Assembly: GCA_936432065.2 (NCBI GenBank)
Contig: OW386290.2
Coordinates: forward strand, 137,217,677 to 137,281,676
Length of the DNA stretch: 64,000 bases
Origin: Rutpela maculata
Lineage: Eukaryota > Arthropoda > Insecta > Coleoptera > Cerambycidae
Direction: 5' to 3'
The position numbers were made by a program, and so were the translations under genes. Below are positions 44,572 through 54,912 of the stretch, in pieces; positions within the stretch are counted from its first letter, which is position 1; the number at the start of each line of letters is the position of its first letter. The notes beneath the pieces were generated by a model. That model worked only from the letters and a program-made list of their open reading frames with translations, ran no database searches and was not told the DNA's origin.

Positions 44572-45880
44572 AATAATCAGCATACTCCCATGCATATCTA
44601 AAATTTTAGAAAAAGTCATGTTTATCCAAATGTATGAGTTTTTAAATTCAAATGATATTTTACCGACCTTTCAAACAGGTTTTAGAAAATTCTATAGTAC
44701 TAGTATGGCATTGGCTCAAGTTACTGATGATTTGTTATCTGCTACGGATAGAGACAAAGTTAGTGTGTTGGTGTTACTTGATTTCTCGAAAGCTTTTGAC
44801 ACTATTAATCATAAGCTTATTTGTGCCAAATTGAAATATTATGGTTTTGATTATGAATCAGTGGCTTTTTTAAAATCATATTTAACAAACAGGCAACAAC
44901 AAATTAGAATTAACAATAAAACTTCAGATCTGGCCAACATAGAAGCTGGAGTTCCACAGGGATCAGTTATTGGTCCTCTACTCTTTATCTTATATACTGC
45001 AGATATTTTAAAGTCTATAAGATTTTCCAGAGTTCAAGCATATGCTGATGATTCTCAAATTTATATTAGTTTTTTAACTGAGAATATGGTCGCAGCAGAG
45101 GCTAGCATCAATAGCGATTTAGAGATGTTATACAATAAGTGTGAAAAGCACAATCTAAAAATGAATGCTAAAAAATCACATGTTATGATATTTGGTGCTA
45201 AGTCAAAAGTCAACATTGTTAAGAATTCTATTTCAATCAGAATTAATAATTACCCTTTGCCCGTTGTATCAACTTCTAAAAATTTAGGCTTGATTATAGA
45301 TGATGATTTCAGATTCGAATCTCACGTAGATAATCTGTTAAAAAAATCTTATTGCTCCATGAAACTTTTATACTCTAACAGGTTTATATTGAATGGTGAT
45401 ATAAAAAAGGTTCTATGTGAGTCCCTTGTTTTATCTGCGTTTAACTATTGTGATTTTATTTATGGTCCCTGTCTTACTCTGATTTATAAAAAACGTATTC
45501 AAAAGGTTCAAAATTTCTGTGTTCGCTATATTTTTGGATTACGTAAATTTGATCACATATCACACAAAATTAATGAACTTAAATGGCTAACCATGGAGAA
45601 CAGAAGATTACTTCACTTAAACACATTTGTTCAAAAATTATTAAACGTAAATATTGATTGCTCGTTGAAGTCAAAGCTAATTATGAGATCTCATGTTCAT
45701 AATGTTAATATTAGACAAACCAATATGTTTACTCTCCCTCATCATTCTACAGCTATATTTCAAAGAAGTTTCACATATAATGCTGTTAAGTCATTTAATA
45801 AACTTCCCTCTTCTATAAAAACTGTAAAAACTCCTAATTTTAAATATCAGTTGAAACAGAATATACTACTGACGCAATGA
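44552..45880 (+). CDS. LINE ORF2, reverse transcriptase and C-terminus
   Basis: A 442-codon open frame with every RT block: DIRIISILPCISKILEKVM, TGFRKFYSTSMALAQ, VLLDFSKAFDTINHKL (catalytic Asp), LKSYLTNRQQQI, GVPQGSVIGPLLFILYTADI, VQAYADDSQIYISF (catalytic YADD), NAKKSHVMIFG, KNLGLIIDDDFRFESHV, and a C-terminal region with RYIFGLRKF and LPHHSTAIFQRSF. It continues the preceding frame through the A-run slip; the ATG at 44552 is not a native start. In the native element it would copy element RNA at a nicked target. The 1.3-kb intact frame suggests recent insertion. Confidence 0.9.
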   Translation: MDMSDIRIISILPCISKILEKVMFIQMYEFLNSNDILPTFQTGFRKFYSTSMALAQVTDDLLSATDRDKVSVLVLLDFSKAFDTINHKLICAKLKYYGFDYESVAFLKSYLTNRQQQIRINNKTSDLANIEAGVPQGSVIGPLLFILYTADILKSIRFSRVQAYADDSQIYISFLTENMVAAEASINSDLEMLYNKCEKHNLKMNAKKSHVMIFGAKSKVNIVKNSISIRINNYPLPVVSTSKNLGLIIDDDFRFESHVDNLLKKSYCSMKLLYSNRFILNGDIKKVLCESLVLSAFNYCDFIYGPCLTLIYKKRIQKVQNFCVRYIFGLRKFDHISHKINELKWLTMENRRLLHLNTFVQKLLNVNIDCSLKSKLIMRSHVHNVNIRQTNMFTLPHHSTAIFQRSFTYNAVKSFNKLPSSIKTVKTPNFKYQLKQNILLTQ

Positions 45881-46138
45881 GTCTGTGTGTGGGGAGCGCT
45901 TGTGCTGGGGTCCGCTTCTTTTGGAGATGTTGTCTAGCCTGATTTTGGACTTGAAATGTGTTTCGAGTTCATGATCGGCGCGGGCAGCGTTTTTTCTCGG
46001 AGGGAGCGGGCCTCTGCCCAGCTGCTTCTCACTTGCAGAGTTATAGTTTAACATTTATATTTATATTTAAGATAATATATGTTATATAGTTCGCTGCAAG
46101 GTACCTTTATATCTTTATAATTATTTTCTGCTAGCATG

Positions 46139-46199
46139 CTACCTGCAGCATGTTAAGTGTAAGAATAGCCATAAGCTAAACTTCGCATGTAGCAGGTAG
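46139..46199 (+). other. 3'-UTR stem-loop of the LINE
   Basis: CTACCTGC (46139-46146) pairs with GCAGGTAG (46192-46199) across a 45-nt loop in the LINE 3' UTR. It may serve RT recognition, but the distance to the tail is larger than in the 863-907 hairpin. Confidence 0.35.
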
Positions 46200-46374
46200 T
46201 CATACCCCGACAAATTGTATTATATAATGCGAGCATATGTGTTTGTTTGTTTATCTATTTACTTCTGTATCTTTTGCTTTAGAATATTATTTGTTAGTGT
46301 TATTTATTGGGGAAAAAAATAAAGACGATTTATTATTATTATTATTATTATTATCTTTTGGATTCTGCTGGCTC

Positions 46375-46897
46375 ATTCCAATAAAATTAAATGTAAATTA
46401 CCCTTTGGTATCGAATTTGGCAATAAAAGAAGGCTTATTAACATATCCGCATTAGCAGAAGGGTATGGACCTCAAAAATGTTCGACATTACTTGGTCTTC
46501 ATTCATTTACTAATTGCCATTAGATAGAAATGTGGTGACAAAGATTGACACGAAAGTTGATTTTTCTTCGATTTCACCATCAAGAGCTTGCTTCATCGAG
46601 GATATTAAAAGGCGTGTTTACCAAAGGCGTATTTGGCGATTATCCGACGAAGTTATTCACAATATTGCAAAGTCTTGGAATGATTATGGATGGCAAGAAA
46701 ATGGAGAACCTCTTTGGTGTTTAACAGATAAAATACTGCCTCAATTGCTTCCTGAAATTCTTCAGGAGATGATTCCAAATCAAATCATAATAGACGAAAG
46801 TGAGGACGATGTCATAAATGAAGCAATAGAGGAAGAAGACTTGAAAGAAATATTCGACGTATCGGGACACAGCGATAGTGAATCTGAAAGTGAATGA
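46375..46897 (+). pseudogene. PIN-like / cysteine-rich protein gene fragment, copy 3
   Basis: The first part reads INISALAEGYGPQKCSTLLG then LHSFTNC, the family's central LGLHxFTxC block. After a frame change, 46514-46897 is an open frame with SRACFIEDIKRRVYQRRIW and NDYGWQENGEPLWCLTDK. It ends in an acidic tail rich in Asp, Glu and Ser. The terminal Cys block seen in copies 1 and 2 is not found; a different C-terminal version (YGW...PLW) may apply. The LINE tail lies directly upstream. Assignment to the same family rests on the central block only. Confidence 0.45.
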
Positions 46898-47276
46898 GGT
46901 GTTTTGAATTTTATATTTTATTTTAAGAGCTGAATCATTTATCTGGATAATGGTAACTCCTATCCAAATTTTATGAAGGAACAAAATTGTAGAAAATTTT
47001 ATGCACTTTGTTTTTTGTGCAGAAAGTTTTTCTCCATCTTTTTTCGTTTTTGTGTTAAATGACAAAAACAATATTTGCAATTTTTTTTAAACGGTCGCCA
47101 TTTTGAAAGTGCAGCCAATTTTTCTTTTGGTGACATGTCTAAAATTGTTCCTTAGACTTTAATCTTTATGAAAAACACTGTCCCCAAGGATCGGGGGTGC
47201 ACGAACAGTTAGGGTGGGCTCCCGTAGTACTATAATAAGATAAAGTGGAATATAAATAACAAAACAAGTTAAAAAC

Positions 47277-47912
47277 GTACTCTTCGCCGGTTTACTAAAC
47301 TTTTTATATAATTGTTACACATTCTATAGGATACTCTTCGCAGTTTTTTGTAAATAATGTTAGTTTTAAAAATTTTTAATTTTATAGAACAAACTTAGTT
47401 GGTGAAAGACTCGGTGCAAAATAAAGTAAAAATAAAAAAAAAACATACCATACCCCATGTGGGTTGCGAACCTAGGACCCTTGAATTCCGAGTCAAAAAC
47501 GTAAGAACCACCTAACACGTAAAAAATGTAAAAAATGTAAATTTTTATAAAAACATTAAAAACAAAAAAAAATTCTCAAATTTAAACCATTAATAAGATT
47601 TTTATTTACTGATCGATTTTGTTCAAAAACAATAGGATTCTTCCCCTAGCTAACACTAACTTAGTGTCCAAATTTCAGTACAATCGGATGTTTCTTTCTT
47701 AAGTTATCGTGCTTACAAGAAACGTGACGGACGGACAGACGGACGGACAGACGGACGGACAGACAGACGGACAGACGGACAGACGGACATTTTGAAAGTT
47801 GTTCAGAATTCGTTCACTATGATATGAAAATTTTTTCTCTACGAGCGATATTTACTGATTTAGAAATGTGCCGATCAAATACAATATACTCTTCGTTTTT
47901 GCGAAGAGTATG
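47277..47912 (+). mobile_element. Helentron-like family B copy 2
   Basis: It starts GTACTCTTCGCC, has a second ATACTCTTCGC at about 47332, a GACG/GACA tract (47726-47789) and ends with hairpin ATACTCTTCG-TTTTTG-CGAAGAGTAT (about 47886-47911). The tRNA-like segment is on the minus strand (B box at 47461-47472). Mirror image of the 21.7-kb copy. Confidence 0.7.
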
Positions 47913-48169
47913 ATAATGTACGTGAAAGAAAGCTATATATTAATATTGATGCCAGGCACTTCAGAGTTCCGCCGAAGACTAAAAGTAGCTAAAGAGAAAA
48001 GTGGCAACAGCGTATGTTAAATCTGTTTCTTTTCAGCAAATTATTTGTCAATTTCTCTTCTCTTCTACCTTACATTGGCATCGACTCAATATTTTACTCT
48101 TTTACTACTGTATAATCTAAGAGTACCTAACTATTACACTTTTTACATCAGTCAGAAATATCTTATTGA

Positions 48170-48252
48170 TTGATTTATTGATTTACCAGCGTGCGGTAGG
48201 CATTGCTGCCACTCCCAGGTATACAGCTGGGCCTACTACGTACACGCTGGGT
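48170..48252 (-). mobile_element. RTE-like 3' terminus, severely truncated
   Basis: TTGATTGATTTATTGATTTA is followed by CAGCGTGCGGTAGGCATTGC and CCCAGGTATACAGCTGGGCC, the same 3' end as at 30141 and 39733. Confidence 0.65.
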
Positions 48253-48429
48253 AATAAAAAGTATAGAATGGTATAAAAACTACTAGTATTAATAAATAAT
48301 ATACCGCTTATGTGTCTTATTTCTTTGATAATATAATTAAAGTAAATAAATAGAAATCAACATCGAAGTTGATAGAAAAATTATATAATAATAAAATAAC
48401 TTGACGAAATTCATTCAATAAACTAATAT

Positions 48430-49393
48430 TTTGCTCAACTAACCATCGAAGGACCAACTGATAATAATAATGGAATACGAACAATTCTTGCTCGAACAAC
48501 TAGAGAAATACATCGGAAGAGCACCAGACTACTAAACAAGATTTATCAAAGGCAGGTCAATGACAATAGGTATACCACCAGAAAAATCCTGGAAGAAAAA
48601 CAGAGAGAAGAGATAAAACTACACAGTCGCATCATGATCAAGAGGATATACATACTGTCAACGATGACGTACGGAGTTAAAAAGAAGACAAGATCTGAAA
48701 GGGACATCATTCAGCTAATAGGAAACACAATAATATCAAAGCAACGACATAAAACGTCAATATAAATAGGAGGAAGAACAAAATCAAAAACGATAGAAAT
48801 GTACGCAATGAAATACTAGAGACATGTCCAAAGAAAGGACCCAACATATCTAGTGAAGAAAGCGCTCATACTGAACAGCAACAAAATAAAAATAGGGAGA
48901 CCATGCCATACGTAAATAACAAGAATTGAGAGGACCACGAACAAACTATACTATAAGTAAAAAGTGTAAACAGTGAAGAAATCCAAGATGGGGATCTTAA
49001 AAGTGGAGGGGCACGTGCTTTAGGATGCGTATGGCACTCGCATTCTTCCACTGCCTACACTTTTTGCTTATTTTGTAGGAACGAACAGCGAGGAAAAAAT
49101 TAAAAACCGTAAAGAAATTGCAATGCTACATACTCTACCGGAATCAAAAACGGAGGAGAAAGAAGAAAAAGCAAGAATCAAGAACACAAAAGAGTAGCAT
49201 AAAGATTTCGTATCAGGGTATAATGCTACAATGCATCTCACAAACACCTGCGTTTTCCATCATACACTCCTCTACCATGCGTCACGTGGCTTCTGATGTT
49301 GACAACAAGTATGTCTCAAATACAACCCAGTGTAGATATAGCCGGTCTGGCTGTATGTTTACCAGAATTAGCAGCAATGCCTACCCTCTACTT
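48430..49393 (+). pseudogene. RTE-like LINE post-RT region and 3' UTR
   Basis: Plus-strand pieces: IYILSTMTYGVKKKTRSER and MYAMKYWRHVQRKDPTYLV, then KIKIGRPCHT, the post-RT region that precedes the end of RTE-type ORF2. The 3' UTR (CCATGCGTCACGTGGC, GTCTGGCTGTATGTTTACC) matches that of the 37.1-39.7 kb insertion. It lacks the (AATC)n tail. Stops are frequent, so it is an old copy. The RT itself is missing. Confidence 0.6.
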
Positions 49394-49994
49394 ACCTGCA
49401 TCAATGGCACAGACATCTCCGCCACATCTCATGCTGAATTTGTGCCAAATTCCAACTCAGACATGAGGCAGCTACAAATATCTTGATGAGGGAGCATCTA
49501 GTACTTTGTGTTTTGGTCAGACGCGATGGATTTTATTTTCACTAGAATCATTGAGGCTTGACAGACCTCATGAGATACCTCCACAAGAGGCCGAGTCCTG
49601 CATTCCCTAATTCTAATTCGGTCGAAACTGTTCTCCTCGAGCAGGGTGATACCTTATAAACCCATCTTTCCACTATCCACCTTCTTTTTTTTCCTTACTA
49701 CTTTCTCTATATATGTATTCAATTTTATATAAAACTAACATGGATCACTTCATCTCTAGTGGATTGTAACATTTGTAACATTGTAAATTTAGATCAGGCG
49801 ACCTGGTTGGACATTTACGGATTTTGGAACTAATCATTACCAATCAAGTATGAGGAGTTCGACAAAAATATTTCACTAGTAAACAATCAAGTATGACTTT
49901 GACTGCCCGTTTGATGTGCTGATTGAGAGCCGTTAGGCGAGCAGGGTCGAAGTACTGCGGTTGGAGAAAGAGTCACTCATCTGATACACAAATA
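49394..49994. other. interval without recognised features
   Basis: GC is closer to 45 percent at 49540-49650, but no motif was identified. It may hold the eroded RT of the following LINE. Confidence 0.35.
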
Positions 49995-51420
49995 GATCTA
50001 AGATGGACGAAGGGGTTGGTGTGGGCGTAGTGGAGCCTAAATGCAGGCTATCTAAAGCCCTTGGCAACACCCCAACTATCTTTCAGGCAGAAATCTATGC
50101 TATAGATCTGGGCACATGCCCAGGAAAGCCTCAACAGAGGCACTCGAAGGGCAAAGATCTATGTACTTTCAGATAGTCAGGCAGCACTAAAGGCTTTCAT
50201 GTCCTATACCTAAAATTGCTTGAGAATGCAGGCAATCCCTGAAACAACTGGCAAAAAACAAGAAGGTTACCTTGATGTGGGTGCCAGGGCTTTAGGGAAG
50301 GTAATGAATTAGCTGAAAGCCTCACAAGAAAAGGGGCTGAAGTCCCATTTTCGGACCCGAACTGTTCCGTGGCTTATCTAAGGGACACATAACGGAGAAG
50401 GTCCAGAAAAGGGAAAAGGAACAAGTCCTACTGGAGAAATACTCCAGGCCAAAGACAAGCAAAAAGTTTCATAAGCTATTCGACAAAGAATACCACTATA
50501 ACGTTAAATTTTAGTCACTACAGATTCCAGTGACCTACGTTACTGCCCGAGCCTGAGACTCTAGGATGTAGGTACGTGATTGGCAGACTGGCAGATTACT
50601 CCTTACTCTTATCTTATTAGTTGTTCTCTTTAACACACATCAAACGAGGTAAATAAACACTAATTAATAACAACACCGTATAACAAAAAAACAATATACT
50701 AACAGAATGATTGTACAGTGTACATTAAAAAAAAAACAATCTTACAACTCACTATAGATAAATACAAAATACCGTAAATCAAGCTTGACTCCACGGGACT
50801 TACTGCCTGCCTCCAACAACATGGCTCCTTCGGTTTATATATTTTCTCCCGTAGGGTTACAAAAGCATCAATAGAAGCGTCAACATTCACCAATCAAATT
50901 TCTTCGTGCCTCCGCAATACCTTATATGGAAGGATGATGTCATCGGCCGCGAACTCTCTCTCCATCGCAATAGGAAGTAAACAAATCCCGCGTTTGACCA
51001 CATAATACCTATAGTCGGTTACACCAAACTTGCGTACAAGAAACTTGCACGTTACATCACAAGGCTTCTCCAACTCGAAAAGTTCGACCTAATGCTGATC
51101 ACAGGCCTTCTAACTGGCCAATTGTGGCCATTGCCCCTTGAGATATCAACTCAAGAACATGGGCTTGGCAGAAGATGACAAATGCAGATACTGCGAAGCT
51201 GTAACTGAGACTTCGAAACATATGCTTTGTGAATGCAAGGTACTAATCTGCATTAGGTTAGAGTAACTAGAACGGAATTAACGCCTGAAGACATAGGAAA
51301 ATTAGCTCCCAGGAAAGTCACAGAACTTTGCAAAAAGTCTTGGAATTCTGGGTAACAACTAGTTGTAGGGTAATTCACAAAAGATCTTTTAGGTTGAAGT
51401 GAAGAAAGGTCAACTCAGAG
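49995..51420 (+). pseudogene. I/R1-group LINE with RNase H domain, interrupted
   Basis: RNase H pieces on the plus strand: SKMDEGVGVGVVEPKCRLSK (first Asp region degraded), NTPTIFQAEIYAIDL (catalytic Glu), AKIYVLSDSQAALKAF (catalytic Asp), then ELAES and KGHITEKVQKREKEQ. After a 0.5-kb insertion the C-terminus continues with KFDLMLITGLLTGQLWPLPL and the knuckle CRYCEAVTETSKHMLCEC. RNase H would remove element RNA after first-strand synthesis. Frameshifts and stops are common, so the copy is inactive. RT and endonuclease are not seen. Confidence 0.7.
50510..51035. mobile_element. unclassified insertion splitting the RNase-H LINE
   Basis: It separates the RNase H part from the C-terminal knuckle, which are adjacent in related elements. 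The minus strand has TGTAACCGAC near its start and an ATATATAAAC TATA-like box, suggestive of an LTR. Matching TG...CA ends or a target duplication could not be found, so the class is open and the edges approximate. Confidence 0.3.
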
Positions 51421-52355
51421 CCAATAAACAATCTACGATCTACAACACCCCCTATTTCCATGCCAAAAAACTTTAAATTTCAGATACTTAACTGATAACA
51501 CTAGATATCGAACCTACGGCGCTTCTATTCTTGCACGAATTTTATGCCAAGATATATGTTGTCAGACATCTCTTTGGAGAGATAAACCGAGAGGCTAGGT
51601 AAACTCGTCGACTTATCAAAGATACAATATACATATCACACCTTCTGGTTGCTTTTCTAGTTCATAGCCCTATACAGCTTACATATTTATCTTTCAAAGA
51701 GCCTTCGTGCTGGAGATGGTGGCGGCGGGTTCTTCTTCACGTAAAAATGTTTACCGTACGCTGGCAAATCAAATCAATATTAATATATCATATACAAAAT
51801 AAATTATAGTAAAACAGATTTAAACATGAAAAAATGATCCACTGGTACATTAAATCATTATGTGATTACAGCAGATTCTATTAATGTTACGTTTCGCTAT
51901 CAAAGCGAGTACAAGTTTACATTCAATGTCTACTTTGCATCGTTTTCTGCATCGTTTCATCGGCGAGGGAGCTTTGTATTTTCCCGAAAACTGCAAATCT
52001 TAGAAAAAAGTTTCACATAAAAAAGTTGCCTCCATTCTTTCTATTTATTTCTTCTTAGTATATATTTTGAAAGATAAAAATACTTGCCATATTTACCCCT
52101 GCAAATTTTTACATTTTATAGACAGATAATAGAATCTTCCCTTTTCAAAAAACTGTAATTAAAATCGATTCTTAGCAAGATTATCCAATCAAACTTTTCT
52201 CAGCTAAACTGAGCGCTTGTGCGCTGAGCGAGATTAGAGTACACACAGCCAGCGGGGTGTACAATAGTTAAGAAAAAAAGAGAGCTGGAATATAATAGCT
52301 CTCTTATTAATGTTTTAACCATTGTTAGTATATTATGACAAGTTGGTTTATACTA
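51421..52355. other. interval without a supported gene
   Basis: 51745-51775 (TTTACCGTACGCTGGCAAAT then CAAATCAAT) resembles the RTE-like 3' end and may be another truncated copy. The remainder shows nothing recognisable. Confidence 0.35.
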
Positions 52356-54092
52356 CAGTAACCAGAGGTTTTAACTTCGGAATAATGTCATATTGAACGG
52401 ATTTCGTTCATTTTTGGCAGTATAATAGTAAATGCTTCACAGAAAAGTTCCTATATTGTGTAGGAGCTTGCTAATTTAGAGGGGGTGGATGCCTTAAAAA
52501 AATATATATCTATTGAAGATGAAAAAGAATCAAATTTTAAGAAGAAAAGATTCTATGCAATTTTTCACATGAATTGATAGTTTTTAAGTTATAACGACTT
52601 CAAAATTGCGATTTTACCATAAAAAAAAAGTATTTCCAAATAGCTTTCGTCAAGTATCTCGAAAAGTATTACTTTATTGAAAAAATGTTACAGACCAATG
52701 GCAGAAAGTATAAACTGGGAATTAATTATATTTTTTGTTTATTGATGTAGGTTCATAATTTCAGAGATATTTAAGTTTATATTTGGTATCCAAGTGTTTC
52801 GAAATTTCCTTTAAAGTTTAAAATACATATTTTTCTAAAGCAAGTGCTTTAAATGAGCAAAAAAATTTGAGCATCTAGGTAATGCTACATTTTAACGAAA
52901 AACTGTATTTGAGACAATTTTTTTAAATTACTGACTAATTAGAGTAACAAAATGGCGACCTTTTTATATAACAAAATATAAATACGCACATTTTCCGTCA
53001 TAACTTCTTTATTTCTTATGCTACATAAACGAGTAAAAAATAATTTGAAAGACCAATTAATTGTCTTTAATTTCATTTCTTAGCATGCGTGACGTAGGTG
53101 TCACAGTTTCTGAGATATTTAACATTTAAACTGCAATTTTCGTCTCATAAACGTTCGGACGCCATTTGTAAACTTTCATATTTCCGAAACTGTTAAATCT
53201 ATGTAAATAATTAGAAAAGGGAAATTCATTATCAGTTTATGAGTTTTATTTTTGGTCTCTACCCATTTTTCAATAAAACTAATATTTATTGAGATATTTG
53301 GAAAAGGAAAAAAAATTATATTCTATCGAAAATACCTTTATAGTTTAAACTGTAATTTCTTCTAAAGCAAGTGCTGTATATAAACTAAAAAATTTGAGCA
53401 TCTACGTCATGATATATATTAATGAGAAAGAGTGGTTGAAGTTCATTTTTTTTAATTACTGGCTAGTTACAGTAACAAAATGGCGACGTTGTAATTAAAA
53501 AAATGTGAAGACGCACATTGCTTCGGTCATAACTTCTTTGTTTTTTATGCTACAGAAATAAGTAAAAAAATAGATGAAAGCTTAATAAAGAACCTATTAT
53601 TCTACCTATTAGCATTCTTGACGTAGGTGTAACAGTTTCTGAGATATTTAACTCTCACTCTAAATAATTATCTTATGAACTCTTGGTTGCCAAATGTAAA
53701 CTTAAATATCTCCGAAATTATTAATCCTACATCAATAAACAAAAAACATAATTAATTTCCAGTTTGTACTTTCTGTAATTGGTCTGTAACATTTTTTCGA
53801 TAAAGTAATACTTTTCGAGATACTTGACGAAAGCCGTTTGGAAATACCTTTTTCTTAAGCTAAAATCGCAATTTTGAAGTCTTATAACTTAAAAACTGTC
53901 AATTTATGTGAAAAATTGCATAGCCCCAATAAATATATATCTTTTTTAAGTGCCACCCACTATAAATTAGCAAGCCCCCGCACATTATAGAAACTATGTG
54001 AAGCATTAACTATTATACTGCCAAAAATGAACGAAATCTGTTCAATATGATATTATACCGAAGTTTTGCATATTTCTTACCTCTAGGCCCTG
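52356..54092. mobile_element. family C long-TIR element, uninterrupted copy
   Basis: TA (52354-52355 and 54093-54094) flanks CAGTAACCAG...GGCCCTG. Arms of about 400 bp (52356-52795 and 53700-54092) are inverted copies. Inside, two direct repeats about 528 bp apart begin CGAAAxxxCCTTTA; each carries AAAGCAAGTGCT, ACAAAATGGCGAC and GACGTAGGTGT. No coding capacity. Serves as the reference for the copies at 6.1-9.0 and 10-16 kb. Confidence 0.85.
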
Positions 54093-54654
54093 TAGTATTA
54101 GTCAAAATTCCAAATTAGAATTGATTTAACAACCCCTTCGTTGCATATTAAATCGATTAATCTAAATTTTTTATATACCTTAGGTTTGTGACCCTTGTAC
54201 ACTAACCTCTGCATAATTAACAATCAGTACACTTGATTTTCATTTGCAGAACTCCCTCTACACATTAACAGAAACAATCAGCCCTAAATAATTGAGCAGG
54301 TTAAGCGGGGTGCCTTCACCTAACCTTTCCATATTTAATTCGTTTCCTTTGTTCCAGCACCGAGTAAAATATGATTTCAGTATATACACAACCATTACAA
54401 GCCATTATTCCACAGATGCAATTAAACAAAGGGGCCGTATTAATTATAAACGATGATACTTTGTTACCAATACTCTTCCGTTGGTCCATTTGATTTCTTT
54501 GTATGGCAGTGGCGGTACCAGATTGAGTTGAGAATATTTGAAATAAAAGAAAAATTACTCCCAATGGTATCTATATTATACTGTTAATGCAAATGTTTTA
54601 ACATCTTATCGAGTTTGCAAAAATTATCACTAAAATGGAGTTAATTGTTTAATT
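54093..54654. other. AT-rich interval, nothing recognised
   Basis: A minus-strand frame at 54316-54564 has no motif or context to support it. Confidence 0.4.
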
Positions 54655-54912
54655 GTTAGTTATCAATTTAGTTAACTTAGCTAACTAGACATTGATGAAC
54701 TAGCCCTGAGTGATATATAGATACCTATCCAATCCTTCTCAAATTGAGCATTTAAATAATTTCGTTTTTCATTTGACGTATGACCTGGGGCGCCATCGTG
54801 TTGGTAAATTAATCTTTGAAATTGTCTTACAGGAATATTGTCTACAAGGGGCTCTATTTCTTGTCGTAGAATGTTAATAAAATTTTCGATTTGAAATGAG
54901 GACCTATTATTT

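Larger units (their letters stand above)
43735..46354 (+). mobile_element. jockey/CR1-group LINE, RT and 3' end complete
   Basis: It contains the linker before the RT, the full RT, a C-terminus, a GC-richer 3' UTR (45885-46050), AATAAAGACG (46318) and a (TTA)n tail (46329-46354). The endonuclease is absent by 5' truncation. The best-preserved retrotransposon in the window. Confidence 0.85.
43440..47060. repeat. inverted arms bracketing a LINE and PIN-like fragment
   Basis: 43440-43575 and 46925-47060 pair as inverted repeats; the strongest block is ACAAAATTGTAGAAAATTTT with GGTAACTCCTATC nearby. Between them lie a near-intact LINE and the third decayed PIN-like gene copy. The termini are not resolved. 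Confidence 0.5.

Noticed and set aside
21694..47912. CRISPR-like arrays from the evenly repeated GTCC/GACG tracts
   Set aside because: They are simple tetranucleotide repeats with no spacers, in a eukaryotic TE context.
50510..51035. A solo LTR
   Set aside because: No paired TG...CA termini and no target duplication could be identified, so it is left unclassified.
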